A stretch of DNA of 64,000 bases from positions 13,850,167-13,914,166 of the forward strand of contig NC_059302.1 in NCBI RefSeq assembly GCF_017591435.1, in the 5' to 3' direction. The notes beneath the pieces are model-generated. The model was not told the origin of the DNA. It worked only from the letters and a program-made list of their open reading frames with translations, and did no database searches. Shown here in pieces: positions 24,270 to 61,569 of this stretch. The stretch comes from Portunus trituberculatus. Its lineage: Eukaryota; Arthropoda; Malacostraca; Decapoda; Portunidae. Numbering within the stretch: position 1 is the first letter of the stretch; each line of letters begins with the position of its first letter. Made by a program: the position numbers and the translations under genes.

Positions 24270-26790
24270 GACGCGGTGCACCATGCTGCTGTACCTTCTG
24301 ACGCGCCTCACAAACACCTATGCAATCCTTAAGTGATAAGTTGTGGTAGCAGTAGCCGAGGCAACAGCATCTGTAGCAGCAGTAGTAGTAAGTAGTAGTA
24401 GTGATTTCATGTGCTTGTTGCAGCTACAGTATTTATTTATTCATTTATATGTTCATTCATTTATTTATTTATTTATTTATTTATTCAGATATTATTCTGA
24501 TTATTGACTTCTTTATCTGACTTAACCATCTATTTATTTATTCTTTTTTTTTTTTTTTTTTGCTTGTTCGATATTTTGTATGTTTACTAATTAGTTTTCG
24601 TATTTGTTTGCTAATTATTTGTTTGTCTATTGGTTACCATCAAACAAGTGACATAGCAAGTAAATGATAGATCTCACGCAGATTTCAAAAGAATGATCCG
24701 AATGTTGCCTTTATGAAGTAATTATGCTAAAAGATTCTTAATACATTCCATTGCTGCTTCTAAAAGACAACGTGATGATGACGATCAACTCTGCATTCCT
24801 CTGAATCACAAACCACCTTCACGGAACCACAACAAAAGTTGCTGGATGTCAGTTGTTCACATACTCTGTGTTGAAGCAGTTTCATTTGGAACTCCTGAGC
24901 TAAAGCAGTACAAAGTAGTCCCTATCATTCATGCTATTGTTATGTCACCTCTATGAACACAGACTTGAGAGACTGTTCGACCTTCCCCTCCTCCCCACCA
25001 CGTTTTGCTATGAATAACTATGTTAATTACCTCTTTTCTTTTTAGTTTCCGTCGTCCACAGTCAAGTTTCCTGTATGAGTAAAATAAATTATCAATGTAG
25101 CATTTTAATTTCCTCTCGATCTTCCCACCAGTCAAGACCGTAGGTTGTAAATGGTTTCGCTTCCGTGTTACATCGTCTCATTATTATTTGCCAATTGTAT
25201 TACTGGTCACTACATCGCTGTTCGCTCAATGTATTGCGAATTAGCGGCAATTATTATTTTATCTTACTTTATTTTTTTTATTAATTATTTATCATTTCAT
25301 CTATTCATTTATTTATTTATTTTATTTGTTTATTCATTTATTTGTTTTATTTTTATTTTTATTTCATTTTTATTTTTTTCTTGCGAGTGAAGAAAAAAAA
25401 ATTTTCTTGTTTCAATATTGTCGTAATCCCTCCACAAAAAGCAAGCTAGTTATGTGCACATCTGCATGGATGAGAACTTTAATTCACACTTTCACAACAA
25501 GTAGTTAGAAACCTTGTCTAGTGCAGGTGAAAGGAACTCATGTCATCATATCATCAATGTTAATCATAAAAAAAAAACTTGTATGTTTCAGAACTGCACT
25601 TCTTGTTGTTGCCGAAGCTGAATTACCTCATATATGCATTTCAGGAGCCCTGTGCCGTAATAACAATATGTTGTCCTTATGTAACGAGTGAGGCTGGCAT
25701 TCTCTTGAATACAAGCACTGATAAAGTATATAATACGCTGGTTATATTTCATCTCATTGTAATAGTCGTAATACTCCTACGATCGTATTTTCCTTAGTGA
25801 CATCACTGTGATACATTGATAGAATGGACGTAAAGAAAATAGAATATGAGATTAATTTGATATTTGACAAGTTTCTCAAGAGACTGTATTGCCGAATAAA
25901 AAGTACCTTTTAAAACTTGTATATGGTCATTGTAAAGATTGATCGATACTGAAGGGAGATATGGGAGGAATATAAGAACAACAAGCTAATGACCTGCTGA
26001 CGTCATGAGCGCGGGGTGATACATGACGACCATTTGTCACGTCTCGCCTTGTTAGGGTTTAGATTTAGTACATTACGAACATTGTCATATCAGTGAGTAA
26101 GAAATATGTTAGTTGTGAATACCGAGAAGAAAAAAAAATTAATGACGAGTAAGAAATATGTGAGAAGAGTGAGGGGAATGGGCGGACGTAAGAGGGAATG
26201 GTGAACTTGGCGGCCTGCTCCTCTTGGGGTGGCAGTTAGCGGTTTAGCGCCGCACATTCACTGGTGTACTGCAACGCTGCGGCACGTGTGTTTCTCAGCG
26301 CAAGTTGAATCTGTTGTCGTGGCCTTTTGGACCGTGTGTGTGGTAATAGTGATACTTCCTCTGTTATAAACTAAAATGAACTGAGGGGATGAAATTAAAG
26401 GACTTCTATGTATCTATGAGGGTCAGCGATTGTTGGGAAACGAGGTAATGGTAGTACCTATATAAGCAATTATCTGGAACTTTTTTTTTTTTTATCCTTG
26501 TTTTGACCAAGGACTGAGACTGTCTCCTGTTCCATTCCTGTCTAGAAAATGTAGGTGGCCGTACTTTACCTCAGCTGGTAGCGCCGCCCATCCAAGGCCT
26601 TGGCACATGGAGTAGATTTCCTTTCTCCGCATCGCCCTTTTGTCCCAATCTTGGTTAACTGGTACGGTGGTACTCCTTTTTATTTTCAGAGTATGGTGAA
26701 CCTAGAACCGGCAGTCGTCCCACAGAAATACCATGTATCATCCATGGTAAGGTTTCAAACCAAGCTCTTACAATGCAGTCAGATGCTTTG
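24270..26790. other. 3' flank and intergenic stretch
   Basis: TTTA-rich low complexity at about 24430-24490 and 25265-25385. Candidate polyadenylation signal AATAAA at 25083-25088. A CRE palindrome TGACGTCA occurs at about 25999. No further exon recognised. Confidence 0.4.
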
Positions 26791-26796
26791 AGGTGG

Positions 26797-26841
<45 letters not shown>

Positions 26842-27368
26842 TCAATTTACGACTGAAATTGGAAGTCGGTAGTTTCCGACTGAATATTGGTGCCTAGCGA
26901 CTGGAAATAAATCACAAAACAATACCAACATATTAGTCTTGTTCAGTTGATTTGCGACTTTGTTTACGTTGTGACGTCACGGAGAAAGGTTTGAAAATGT
27001 GGTGTCGTTGTAGAGAATAAGATTTTGAAGTTGATGAGGGAAAAAAAAGAGCACATCTGAGACAGAGTGAATTCTACAACAAAAAAAGCTTACGCAAATC
27101 GGCCATCGATGAGATCGCTGCCACTCTCCGATGACTACTTCCCTCTATGCAGGGTGTTGTTGAAGGTGAGGATTGAATACTTACGATGATTTAATTTGAT
27201 CGCAATCGTCAATTGTCACCAGAGTAAGACACTTTGTTGGGTAGCTGTTTGTTTACATCCCCAACTAGCTTATACTTCCCAGTCTCTATGTGTAAACGTG
27301 TTCCGACTAGAGGGGCTCAGTCGATACTCATAGCGACTTGCAGTTTTAGTCGCATATTGAATCCGCCT
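26791..27368. mobile_element. Harbinger-type MITE with a microsatellite grown in its TIR
   Basis: The left TIR (AGGTGGGCACAC... then CAATTTACGACTGAAATTGG) and the complement of the right TIR (AGGCGGATTCAATATGCGAC, then TAAAACTGCAAGTCG) align over about 45 bp, except that the left copy contains an AC tract at 26798-26838. Flanks are TTG / TTA (one mismatch), fitting a 3-bp Harbinger target. It is related to the element at 53774-55706. No coding capacity. Confidence 0.7.
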
Positions 27369-27714
27369 TTACTGTTTGAACTGAATAATATTGTACTATT
27401 ATTTTACTGTACATGCTATCGGAGATTTTCATTTCATAACATCGAGGCTTCACTGATTGATACCTTGGAGAGACCAAGACCAATGTTCAGTTAAAGCCAA
27501 TGGATCCCCAATGGATGCCTGTGCAGAATACATACAACTCCTCAAATGGAGATGAGGTGATAACGTGTTGGGGATTATTATGAAAGGGGCAAGAAAGTCT
27601 GAGAAGTAAGTTTTCATTAAAGCATGAAAAATAGTGAATAATTTATGGCCCATTATTGTCATTTTGTTTTTCTTTGCATCCTTAGGTTTGAATATTTTAG
27701 TAGATAGCATCGGG

Positions 27715-27792
27715 CATGTGCGCAGCGCAGTGAACGTTGGCAACGTTTGCACCAGTTCGGTACCAGCGCGGAAGGTAAACACAGGATCGAAG
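27715..27792 (+). promoter_or_regulatory. Probable 5' UTR/core promoter of the TPR gene
   Basis: GC-rich patch just before the ATG at 27793, with GTGCGCAGCGCAG near 27719 resembling an NRF-1 site (YGCGCAYGCGCR). No TATA box at a fixed distance is evident. The transcription start cannot be placed from sequence alone. Confidence 0.3.
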
Positions 27793-53773
<25,981 letters not shown>

Positions 53774-54210
53774 AGGCGGGTTCTCACACGGCAATTTACA
53801 ACTGGAATTGACAGCCACTGCAAGGGTTGCAATAAGCCCTTTCAGCTGGAGTATGTTCACACAATAGTGGCTAGAAAGAAGTGGCTTGATAGCAGCATCA
53901 CTTGCTAAAGTTTCCATCTCTGCTCCACAGCCATCTGTTATTTTTTCTCAAATTTGTGTATAAAAAGGGTCTATGGGGCTTGTATCCCAACTAGACCTAG
54001 CACAATCATCATTTGTCATTATGAGCATAAATAACACATCAGTAATACTATAATCTAGTATTTATTGAATACATACTTAAAATCTTTTAGTACCTACCAC
54101 TGGCACAGTTTTCCACAATGTTGACATAATATCCTGCATTTTTTTTACTTTTTAAGAAACTGCTGTAAATTTAATTTATCTTTTGGTAGTGTAGAAAAAG
54201 AAATGATTTA

Positions 54211-54877
54211 CCATATTTGATGGCTCATAAGATGCACCTTTCGTCCAACAAAAAGTCTCAGGAAATGGGCCTTCGTCCTATGAAGCCAAGGTTCAGTATT
54301 GAGGTAGTGGTTGGTGGTCAGTCTATATATGGCAAGAGAGACTATAATATCAAACCCCAGACATCTTCACACTTGTAAACAAAGTAATGATTGGTACTAC
54401 ACCACAAAACAATTAATTCTTTCTTTAATGAAAACAATATATAATAGTTCATACTTATAAGTAATTCACATAGAATGACACCAGTCAAGAAGAGTTTCCA
54501 TACCTCACATGAACCAAAACAAAACACGCAATCGGTGATCTTGATCTTGATATGGACAAGACTCACTCCATTCTTTACAGTGTTACTCCTTGAGGTAAAA
54601 CACACTTTCACACAATTAAAATTGCACCTATCATTTAACATTCTTACATATTTTTACATATTCATGTAAAAAAATGACAAAAAAAAAAAATTATGATTAT
54701 TAGGCCTGTAGTCTCTCAGTCAGTCTAATAATATTAGACTTACAGATGGCAGCTTCCAGTCCTAAGTATTCTGGAACGTATTCTGAAATAAATAAAGTAT
54801 TTCTTTAGAATTTATTTTTTAGGCTTCTTTACTATAAAAATTAAGTTTTTAATGAGTTTTATAGATTTTTGTCATTG

Positions 54878-54954
<77 letters not shown>

Positions 54955-54994
54955 CTGCCAAAACTGATTGCATCTTATGAGCCATTAAATATGG
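54211..54994. mobile_element. TA-flanked mariner/pogo-like element nested in the Harbinger element
   Basis: TIRs CCATATTT(G/A)ATGGCTCATAAGATGCA match over 25 bp with one mismatch and are bordered by TA (54209-54210 and 54995-54996), the Tc1/mariner/pogo target. The interior is non-coding. It contains the 150-bp block shared with 35084-35237 and a TA tract at 54880-54952. Confidence 0.85.
54880..54952. repeat. (TA)n microsatellite
   Basis: Pure TA tract inside the element. Confidence 0.97.
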
Positions 54995-55709
54995 TATGCT
55001 GTTCCAGGTAAATTGTCAGTGAGAAATATTCACCATTCAATTAATTAAGATACTTTTGCACCTGAAATTAGGCCTAGGTGGCAGAGCTACTTTGATCAAC
55101 AGGTTAATAGTGAATATTTCTCGCTGAAAATGTACTTGCAACAGCACGAGTCATTCCTTTCCCTATACTACCAAAATAAATGGTTAATTCACAGCATTTA
55201 CTTAAAAAAAAAAATGCAAGATAATGTCCATACTATGCAGATCAGATCTATACAAGTTGGAGGTACTTGTATGTTTCAAGTATTCAATAAAAAAATTAAT
55301 ATCAGATTATGATTCTAGTGGTGACGTGTTATATGCTCTCATGATGACAATTGATGCTTACTGTGGCTGGGATATACATAAGTTTGAGCAAAAATAACAG
55401 GCAGGTGTGGAGCACAAGTAAACCCTTATGGATGGAGACTTCCATGCACACAACAGCTGCCATCTCATCAGATGTCCTTTTCCAAAGGCTTTTCTTGTTG
55501 TATAGAGCATGTCTTGGATCTCAGACATTTCGTTGATCCCTCATCAGCCTCAGCATCATCTTTTCTGCCTCTGAACACATCTTGCACAACATCCTTTGTG
55601 ATGTCACAATGTAAACAAAGCCACTAGTGGCTGGACAAAACATTGTGTTGGGTCATGTTATGCAGCTGACAGTTCCAGTTGGAAATTGTCATGTATGAAC
55701 TCCCCTTTA

Positions 55710-57235
55710 CACTTAACACACACACATGGCAATTTCTTTCTCTTCAGTCACAGCATTCACATTAACTCTTCTTTGCTTTTAAGATCTCTCTTGCAGTTTT
55801 CTTCATTTAGCCTTTCCTATTTATTCATGGTGTTTCCCTTACTCTTTACTTTTCAACTGCATATTTGACATTTGATCAAGCAACCTTCACCAATTGATTT
55901 TGTTTCTTCTCTGCATGTCAAAACCAATGTAACACTTTTAGCTTTCCTTGATCATATGACACATCCAACACAGGCCTCATATCCTCTCTAAAAAGTCAAA
56001 GAAATTGAAATGTAAAAATTTTACATTTGATTAGCTCCTATACACCAGGGCCAGTATCATAATTTTATGATAACAGACCAGGATATAGTGAACACTATTT
56101 ATAAAGAATTGTGTTGGCCAATTAGATCATTATCATTTATATGTTGGCATGTATGTATATGTTTAAATGCAGCATTTAAAGGCCTGCCTATATTATTGGG
56201 CAGTGCTGAACTGGCCCTATTACCACGTCTATCTCATTCCAATACATAAGCTGGGGGAGTGTGAGTGGCAGGCATAGAGGTGCATCAGAATAAAAAAAAA
56301 GTACATGAACTGCCAAACCAAACCATTTCTTTCCTAAAGTAGGGGTGGCACGTATAACTGATACAACATAGAGGGCAGGTGGCATCTGTAGTTGACCTGG
56401 ATTTTACAGGCTTAATATCAAATTTTTAGGCCTGCAACATTCTTCCTTCATGATGATATCATCGTCTCCCTCTTGAGCCTCAGTGTCCTGTAAAAATGAG
56501 GGTAAATTTGCTCCTAAACAACTTCTTGAAAATTCTATTGGTAGAGAATTAGAAGTTATGAATATTGGGATTTCTCAATTTATGTGTTTAGAATATGTAA
56601 TTTTGGAATAATAAGCTAAAAAAAAAACCTAGTCATTTTTTCATAATATACAGATTATTTAGAATAACATGTCAAAAAAATAAAATTGTGTGGCTGGTTT
56701 AGTTCCATGTGAACACCAAATGTTCCCAATGTGTACTGCCAACATGCTGTAATCTTCACCTTAATGTCAGCTAAATACTGACTTGGTATATACTGTACAT
56801 TTTAGTTCAGTAATCATGTTTGCTTTATGTGATTTTTTACATAACACCATCCCTTCAAGAACATATCCCTCACATACTTCAAAAAATTCCTGTATCATAA
56901 GTGACACACCAATACTATTTGCCTTAGTGTATCTACAAAATTATTAGATATAGGTATTATCGTGAATGAGTGACTGAGAAATACTGGTGAGGGAATCAAA
57001 CAAAGGAGGCTTAGGACACCTGGCTGGGGCCCTAGCCAAGGTGCTGTATGGCAGGCGATCTTCCAAACTCAGACTGAGAAAGTGCTGAAAGTTACTTTAC
57101 TTCATCACTTTACTAGAGATGCACATCACCAAAAGAGTTTGGGTCTGCAGAGGATGACTTGATAAGGGTGGTTCTATTACATTTTATGCAATTGGTTACC
57201 TTAGCTTTAATATTAGATTTAGTAACAGAAAATGG

Positions 57236-57271
<36 letters not shown>

Positions 57272-58638
57272 TAGTGCAGGTGGGAGTGACATCCGTGAGG
57301 AAAGTCTCCATCCTTTATGGATTAAGTGGTATGTAATATTACAAGCAAACTTGCTTGGTAAAGGCAGAGCCTGATGGGCCATGTCCACTACTGTAGGGTG
57401 TTCTTTACTTTATGAGGTAAAACAGTTTCAGAGATGAGAGAAATGCACTTCACAATAAGTACCCATCCGGCATTGCTCAATAGTGGACAGGCCTTCAGTG
57501 AAACATAGGTATGGTTTACAGCATATAAATTGTGTTTAGACTTAAGAATGAAAAATAAATAGTGAAATGGTATGGAATTGTAGTCAGTTGATAGTGGGCA
57601 GTCATACTTCCCTGAAACCATTCATTCATATGAGACATCTAAAAATAAAGGGGCTTCTACACAAATTAAATGGTTTTTAATTAGGCCCAGATCATAAAAG
57701 GGGTAAACAGATGTGCTCCATTTATATACAAGAGTTCAAGCTAACTTCAGGGTCAGAGAGGCCTCTAAATAAGCAGGTTATATTTATTAACATGTAATGC
57801 AACTGTCCCACTCCCTACTGTATTGTAAAAATTAAAACCATCTAAAAATTGTATTTTGGCACAGATGCCTCTTTGTTTCTACACATTTCTTACTAGTCAG
57901 AATAAAACACCATAATTTCAGCTGAAAGGACAAAGATGTATCTACAAAAGTTTTAAAACCTGGAAGATGATCCACAATGGTAACAGACTCATCTGTCAGT
58001 TAAGTTCATGAATTGTAATAACAAATCACAAGGCAACACTTCCATTCCAATATAATCACACATCCCATTCACAAGGCACCCCTGTTATTCTCATGTTCTC
58101 ACACTTCATCCTATCTCCTCATATAGTCAAATGTGATGAATCAAATTTAACTCACATCCATAATTTTGTTGAATCAAATTCATATTCATTATCATTAAAA
58201 TGCAGTTATTATCTTTGTCATAATATGCAAGTGGTGATGCAAGTATTTGCATTATTCTTGGGAAGTTATAAATCAGTCAATTTTAATCCACCCAATGCCA
58301 GCACTATGAATTTATGGCAGCAACTTGAAAGAAATTTAGCCTTATTAATTAATTAATTAATTGAACTTGACAGAACACAATCCAAACCTTACTCTAGCCT
58401 GTGGATGTGTATATAACCATATAACATGCCTTTGAAAGTGCGCAGACTCACAATTTCAAATGATGAGCGTGTTGTAGGGTTGTGTCTGGAGAGCTGCTTC
58501 ATAGAATACCACACACCACTTCTACTTTTTGAAAACCAACAGGAAAAATGCTACACAACACTCTCCATCTCATGAGAATAACAATACCCTACTGATCATT
58601 CAGTGAAATAAATAGTGCTAATCCTCATTCCTTTATAT
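55710..58638. other. AT-rich intergenic stretch
   Basis: No exon, transposon end or RNA gene recognised. A T run of about 29 lies at 57238-57266. Confidence 0.45.
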
Positions 58639-58911
58639 CAAGGGTTCTCAACCTGGGGTTTGCAAACCCCCATGGGTACTTAGATGGTTGATCTAATAAT
58701 ATTCTTTAGAGTACTATTGCATATTGTGTTAGCATCAGTCACTAAATTAATATACTTAGTGGCTGATCTAATATCCTTTGCAGTACAACTGCATATTGAT
58801 TTAGTGTCAGTCACTAAATTAACATTGTGTTCAACGTCAGATTACTGGGCGGTTCAGGTAGGTGGTCTTATAACTCAGGGGGTTCTTAAAGAGAAAGGTT
58901 GAGAATCCCTG
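58639..58911. mobile_element. hAT MITE, 273 bp
   Basis: TIRs CAAGGGTTCTCAACC and (complement) CAGGGATTCTCAACC differ at two positions. The 8-bp flanks CTTTATAT and CCTTGTAT agree at 6 of 8. The interior holds a tandem duplication with a 75-bp offset (GATCTAAT...CAGTCACTAAATTAA, starting at 58690 and 58765). Confidence 0.85.
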
Positions 58912-60956
58912 CCTTGTATGAGTATAGTACAAGTAACCTAACAATCATATGTAGTACACTGACATTTTGGAAAATTTCTATTATTGAGGCAAACTACACC
59001 ATTTCATAAACATCCATGATAACCACAGATCATCAGCACCACAAATACCACTGGCCTCACTATTTGTTACATTATACACACCCATGCCAGGCAACTTATG
59101 GTATGGGTTTAAAAAATGTTAAACTTTGCTTAACCCATTTTACATATTTTCCAACAGCCTTTATGTCATTTAAGATTTTTCAGTGAATGAAAAAATAAAT
59201 TAAAGAAATTGCCTCATATCATGGGTGGATCCATGTTAAAAATGATGGCACTTCACCAGTGAATGGGAATAAGCTGTGCACTACTAAGAGTGATGAAAGG
59301 AAATGCTGACACACATGCAAGATCACCATGAGTATGGATGAGTACAATGAATGAACTTTACTGTTACCATTTGTCTCTGTGGCACTACTGCTGCAAAGAA
59401 ATAAATACATTGATGATTAATAATAATGTTTGTGCAGAAAAAAAAAAAAATGATGGCCAGTTGTCAATGAAAAATTGTATGTTAATGAATCAATAAATTC
59501 TACCTACTTCTCCTTTACCATTTATGTCAAGCAATTCATTCTCTGGATCAAGGTGTAAGTGGAGAATCTACATAGTGAATCCCTGGTTCCAATATATTTT
59601 GCCTCATGTAATTGTTATCCAACTTTGTATTTATATGTATAGATAGCATAGCAAATACAGATGATGGGTGATTAGCTATTAATTTCCCCCAGTAGTGAAA
59701 GAGGAAGGACCCTCTAAGATAGAAGTGAAGTAGGAAGGACCCTTGAAAGTAGACCAAGTTTAAGCTCCTTCACTACTGTAGGAAACGAACAGCTAATTAT
59801 ATCACCTTTATTTTCTATGCCTTTGTTTATTTATTTATTTATTCATTAATCAATTTATTTAAATTTATTTTATTTTTTACTATGCCCTACATATAAATAC
59901 AAAGTTAGATAACAATTACATGAGGCAAAGTATATTGGAACTTTTATTCTTTCAACATACAAGCAATTTCTGAAATTTATACACATCTTTCCATGGAGAA
60001 GGATGTTGGATATTGTGACACTATGCTGGAAAATCCACATCAAAGCTGAGAAAATTCCTATTTTCAGTTCACCCAAGTGCAGTTCAGTACTATTGGTACC
60101 ATCATGAATTTTTATAGCAATCTTTTCCTTTAGCCTTGAAAATCAAGGGTCCTTTGAATTGCCAGCATTTGAGCCTCTTCCAATAATGAAGATACAATTC
60201 TTTATGTAAAAATAATGTAATGTCTCCAACAGTTATATAATACTGTATTACATATTATGTACAGCACATTGTGTGGATTTATATGGTTTTCATATCCTGT
60301 CAATTTCTGTTCTTAAAGGAAAGTTGTATAAGAATATAAAAGTAAATAAATTATTATCAAGGCTAACTCTTGATCTGTAAGGGGACTAGCAAATAAATGG
60401 GCCTTTTTTTTTTTTTTTTCTCTTTTTTTTTTTTTTTTCAGTTTCCTCTCTTACATAAATAAAAATGCATAGTTACAAATTCAGTTCATTCCATGATAGA
60501 GCTCATATAAATTTTCTTTAACTCATATTTTCTCTGATGGAATTGATTTTTACAACATACTAACAATTCTTACTACCTTGTGTTTCAATTAAGTCAGATT
60601 ACACCTATCTCTCCCAGATCTCCATCAAAGAAAAACTGAAATATTTGTTTTCCCCATCAGTAAAAATAAAAGCACCAACAGACAATATAACATCATTATT
60701 GGGTGGCCTTAGTAAAAGAAGCAGTGCAGTCTCCAAGAGTAGTTAGCCAGTGAGGGTATAACTTCGTATGTGGCATTAAACAGACTTGAAATGTAGCAAA
60801 CATAATTCGGAAATATATAGCATTTAAAGAGTTTCTACATCAGATTAGGGTCATGAAAACATGAATTTTAAACTGTTATACAGTGATGCCTCAGGATACA
60901 AGTATCTTGCCTTATGAAAAAATGGGTTATGAGCACAAAATACTCAGTGTGCGTGT
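58912..60956. other. AT-rich intergenic stretch with Tigger end remnants
   Basis: No gene. TTCAGTTCATTCCATGATAGAGCTCAT at 60479 repeats a sequence of the Tigger MITE at 50528. CAGTGATGCCTCAGGATACA at 60884 resembles a Tigger terminus. T runs at 60404-60440. Confidence 0.5.
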
Positions 60957-60957
60957 G

Positions 60958-61014
<57 letters not shown>
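60957..61014. repeat. (AC)n microsatellite
   Basis: Pure AC tract, preceded by a short GTGCGTGTGCACGC palindrome-like junction. Confidence 0.97.
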
Positions 61015-61019
<5 letters not shown>

Positions 61020-61198
61020 GGAAGATTAAGAAGTGGACATCTGGAATGGATTAAGTGATGAGATTGTAACAGCAGAAAGTGTGCACAAATTTAAGGAAAA
61101 GTTAAATAAATATAGATATGGAGAAGGGTTACAATGAGCCCAGCTCAAACCATGGAACATACAACTAGGTAAACACACACACACACACACACACACAC
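61015..61198 (+). mobile_element. CR1-like LINE, 3'-end fragment with (AC)n tail
   Basis: Encodes the last residues of the LINE ORF (VDIWNGLSDEIVTAESVHKF, then KEKLNKYRYGEGLQ-stop), then a 3' UTR ending ACTAGGTAAACACAC and an AC tract at 61172-61197. Same family as 764 and 44113. Confidence 0.85.
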
Positions 61199-61294
61199 GG
61201 AAATAATGAGCTCTGAGCTCGTTCCGTAGGGTAACGTCTGGCTGTCTCGTCAGAGACTGCAGCAGATCATACAGTGAAACACACACACACACTC
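61199..61294 (+). repeat. Family-A SINE, copy 5, 5'-truncated
   Basis: Only the last 85 bp of the SINE body (AATAATGAGCTCTGAGCTCG ... CTGCAGCAGATCA) and a short AC tail are present, in the same orientation as the LINE tail before it. Confidence 0.82.
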
Positions 61295-61569
61295 GCTGTC
61301 GCTGAGAGAGGATGGCTCATCTCCGGCTGCAGACGGGAAGAAGGAAAATACCTATGGTGTTACAGGGCCCGGGTACCTCTAAGTTAGTGTCCTGTTAATG
61401 TCCTACTGTCGCATAGTGTTGAAAGTGAGGATATGGAGAGTGGTCCCTGAGAGGAGAGTGTGGGCGGTGATTGTTTTGGCCGTAATCAGCTGACGATAAC
61501 AAACACGGCGTCTAGACAAGCTCGGGACTTTGAAGGTTTTATAACTACGCCAAGAGGACTGGAGAAATT

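Larger units (their letters stand above)
53774..55706. mobile_element. PIF/Harbinger-type element, non-autonomous
   Basis: The left end AGGCGGGTTCTCACACGGCA and the complement of the right end AGGGGAGTTCATACATGACA continue as paired CAATTT(A/C)CAACTGGAA(T/C)TG blocks, about 50 bp in all. A TTA target duplication lies at 53771-53773 and 55707-55709. Related to the MITE at 26791. No transposase seen. Another TA-flanked element sits inside. Confidence 0.85.

Noticed and set aside
26565..26640. tRNA-like A box (CAGCTGGTAGCGC)
   Set aside because: No B box or cloverleaf follows, so it is at best a very decayed SINE head.
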